A stretch of 5,403 bases of DNA from Candidatus Brevibacterium intestinigallinarum (lineage in GTDB: Bacteria; Actinomycetota; Actinomycetes; Actinomycetales; Brevibacteriaceae), in assembly GCA_019117325.1 (NCBI GenBank), contig DWZY01000097.1, forward strand, positions 1 through 5,403. The letters run 5' to 3'. Made by a program: the position numbers and the translations under genes. The number at the start of each line of letters is the position of its first letter. Within the stretch, counting starts at the first letter, position 1. The notes beneath the pieces were generated by a model, which ran no database searches, was not told the origin of the DNA, and saw only the letters and a program-made list of their open reading frames with translations. Positions 1-5,403 of this stretch are shown here, one piece after another.

Positions 1-1873
<1,873 letters not shown>

Positions 1874-1891
1874 CCCACCGAACGAATGATG

Positions 1892-1911
1892 CGGCGATCG
1901 CTCGATCGCCG
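1892..1911 (+). repeat. Perfect inverted repeat (possible RNA hairpin) between rpoB and rpoC
   Basis: CGGCGATC (1892-1899) and GATCGCCG (1904-1911) are exact reverse complements around the loop GCTC, giving an 8-bp GC-rich stem with a tetraloop in the transcript. Two G-U pairs (1891/1912 and 1890/1913) could extend it. It starts 18 nt after the rpoB stop and ends 9 nt before the Shine-Dalgarno sequence. No run of T follows, so it does not look like an intrinsic terminator. It could be an RNA processing or stability element, or have no function; the sequence alone does not decide. Confidence 0.6.
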
Positions 1912-1920
1912 TGAAACAGA

Positions 1921-1926
1921 GAAGGA
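1921..1926 (+). promoter_or_regulatory. Shine-Dalgarno sequence of rpoC
   Basis: GAAGGA, within the purine run AGAGAAGGA at 1918-1926, ends 5 nt before the GTG at 1932 and matches the core of the anti-Shine-Dalgarno sequence. Together with protein similarity beginning at VPDVNFFDELRIG, it fixes the rpoC start at this GTG. No ATG or GTG nearby in this frame gives a better fit. Confidence 0.85.
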
Positions 1927-1931
1927 TTCAC

Positions 1932-5403
<3,472 letters not shown>

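Noticed and set aside
1894..1901. GCGATCGC, the octamer known as HIP1 in cyanobacteria.
   Set aside because: I noticed it only here, as part of the hairpin, and the proteins are actinobacterial. In high-GC DNA one copy is unremarkable.
1892..1911. Intrinsic terminator between rpoB and rpoC.
   Set aside because: The stem is good, but the following bases are TGAAACAGAG with no T-run, and rpoC needs read-through from rpoB.

Overview
This is an ordinary chromosomal housekeeping segment from a high-GC Gram-positive bacterium. It holds the 3' half of rpoB, a 58-nt intergenic gap, and most of rpoC, all on the + strand. The proteins match actinobacterial RNA polymerase subunits closely. RpoC starts with the actinobacterial N-terminus, reads almost like mycobacterial beta' through the first zinc ribbon, carries the actinobacteria-specific coiled-coil insert at about residues 140-225, and lacks the large trigger-loop insertion (SI3) of E. 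coli. Details of both subunits look most like Micrococcales (for example TGG...DITQGLPRV after the trigger loop), but order and genus are inference from memory.

Layout: 1-1873 is rpoB, cut at its 5' end, 623 residues plus stop. 1874-1931 is a short gap with a perfect GC-rich inverted repeat and a Shine-Dalgarno sequence. 1932-5403 is rpoC with a GTG start, cut at its 3' end after 1157 complete codons, roughly 130-160 residues short of the usual end. No RNA gene, mobile element, CRISPR array or phage feature was seen. Apart from the gap there is no non-coding sequence.

The two genes encode the subunits that together form the RNA polymerase active centre. RpoB supplies the basic residues around the catalytic site. 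RpoC supplies the three magnesium-binding aspartates, bridge helix, trigger loop and clamp. They are almost certainly co-transcribed from a promoter upstream of this window.

The one notable observation is in RpoC: all four cysteines of the second structural zinc site (Zn2, E. coli C814/C888/C895/C898) are replaced (T877, A954, S961, H964), while the first zinc ribbon and the flanking sequence are intact. I see no novel multi-gene system here.
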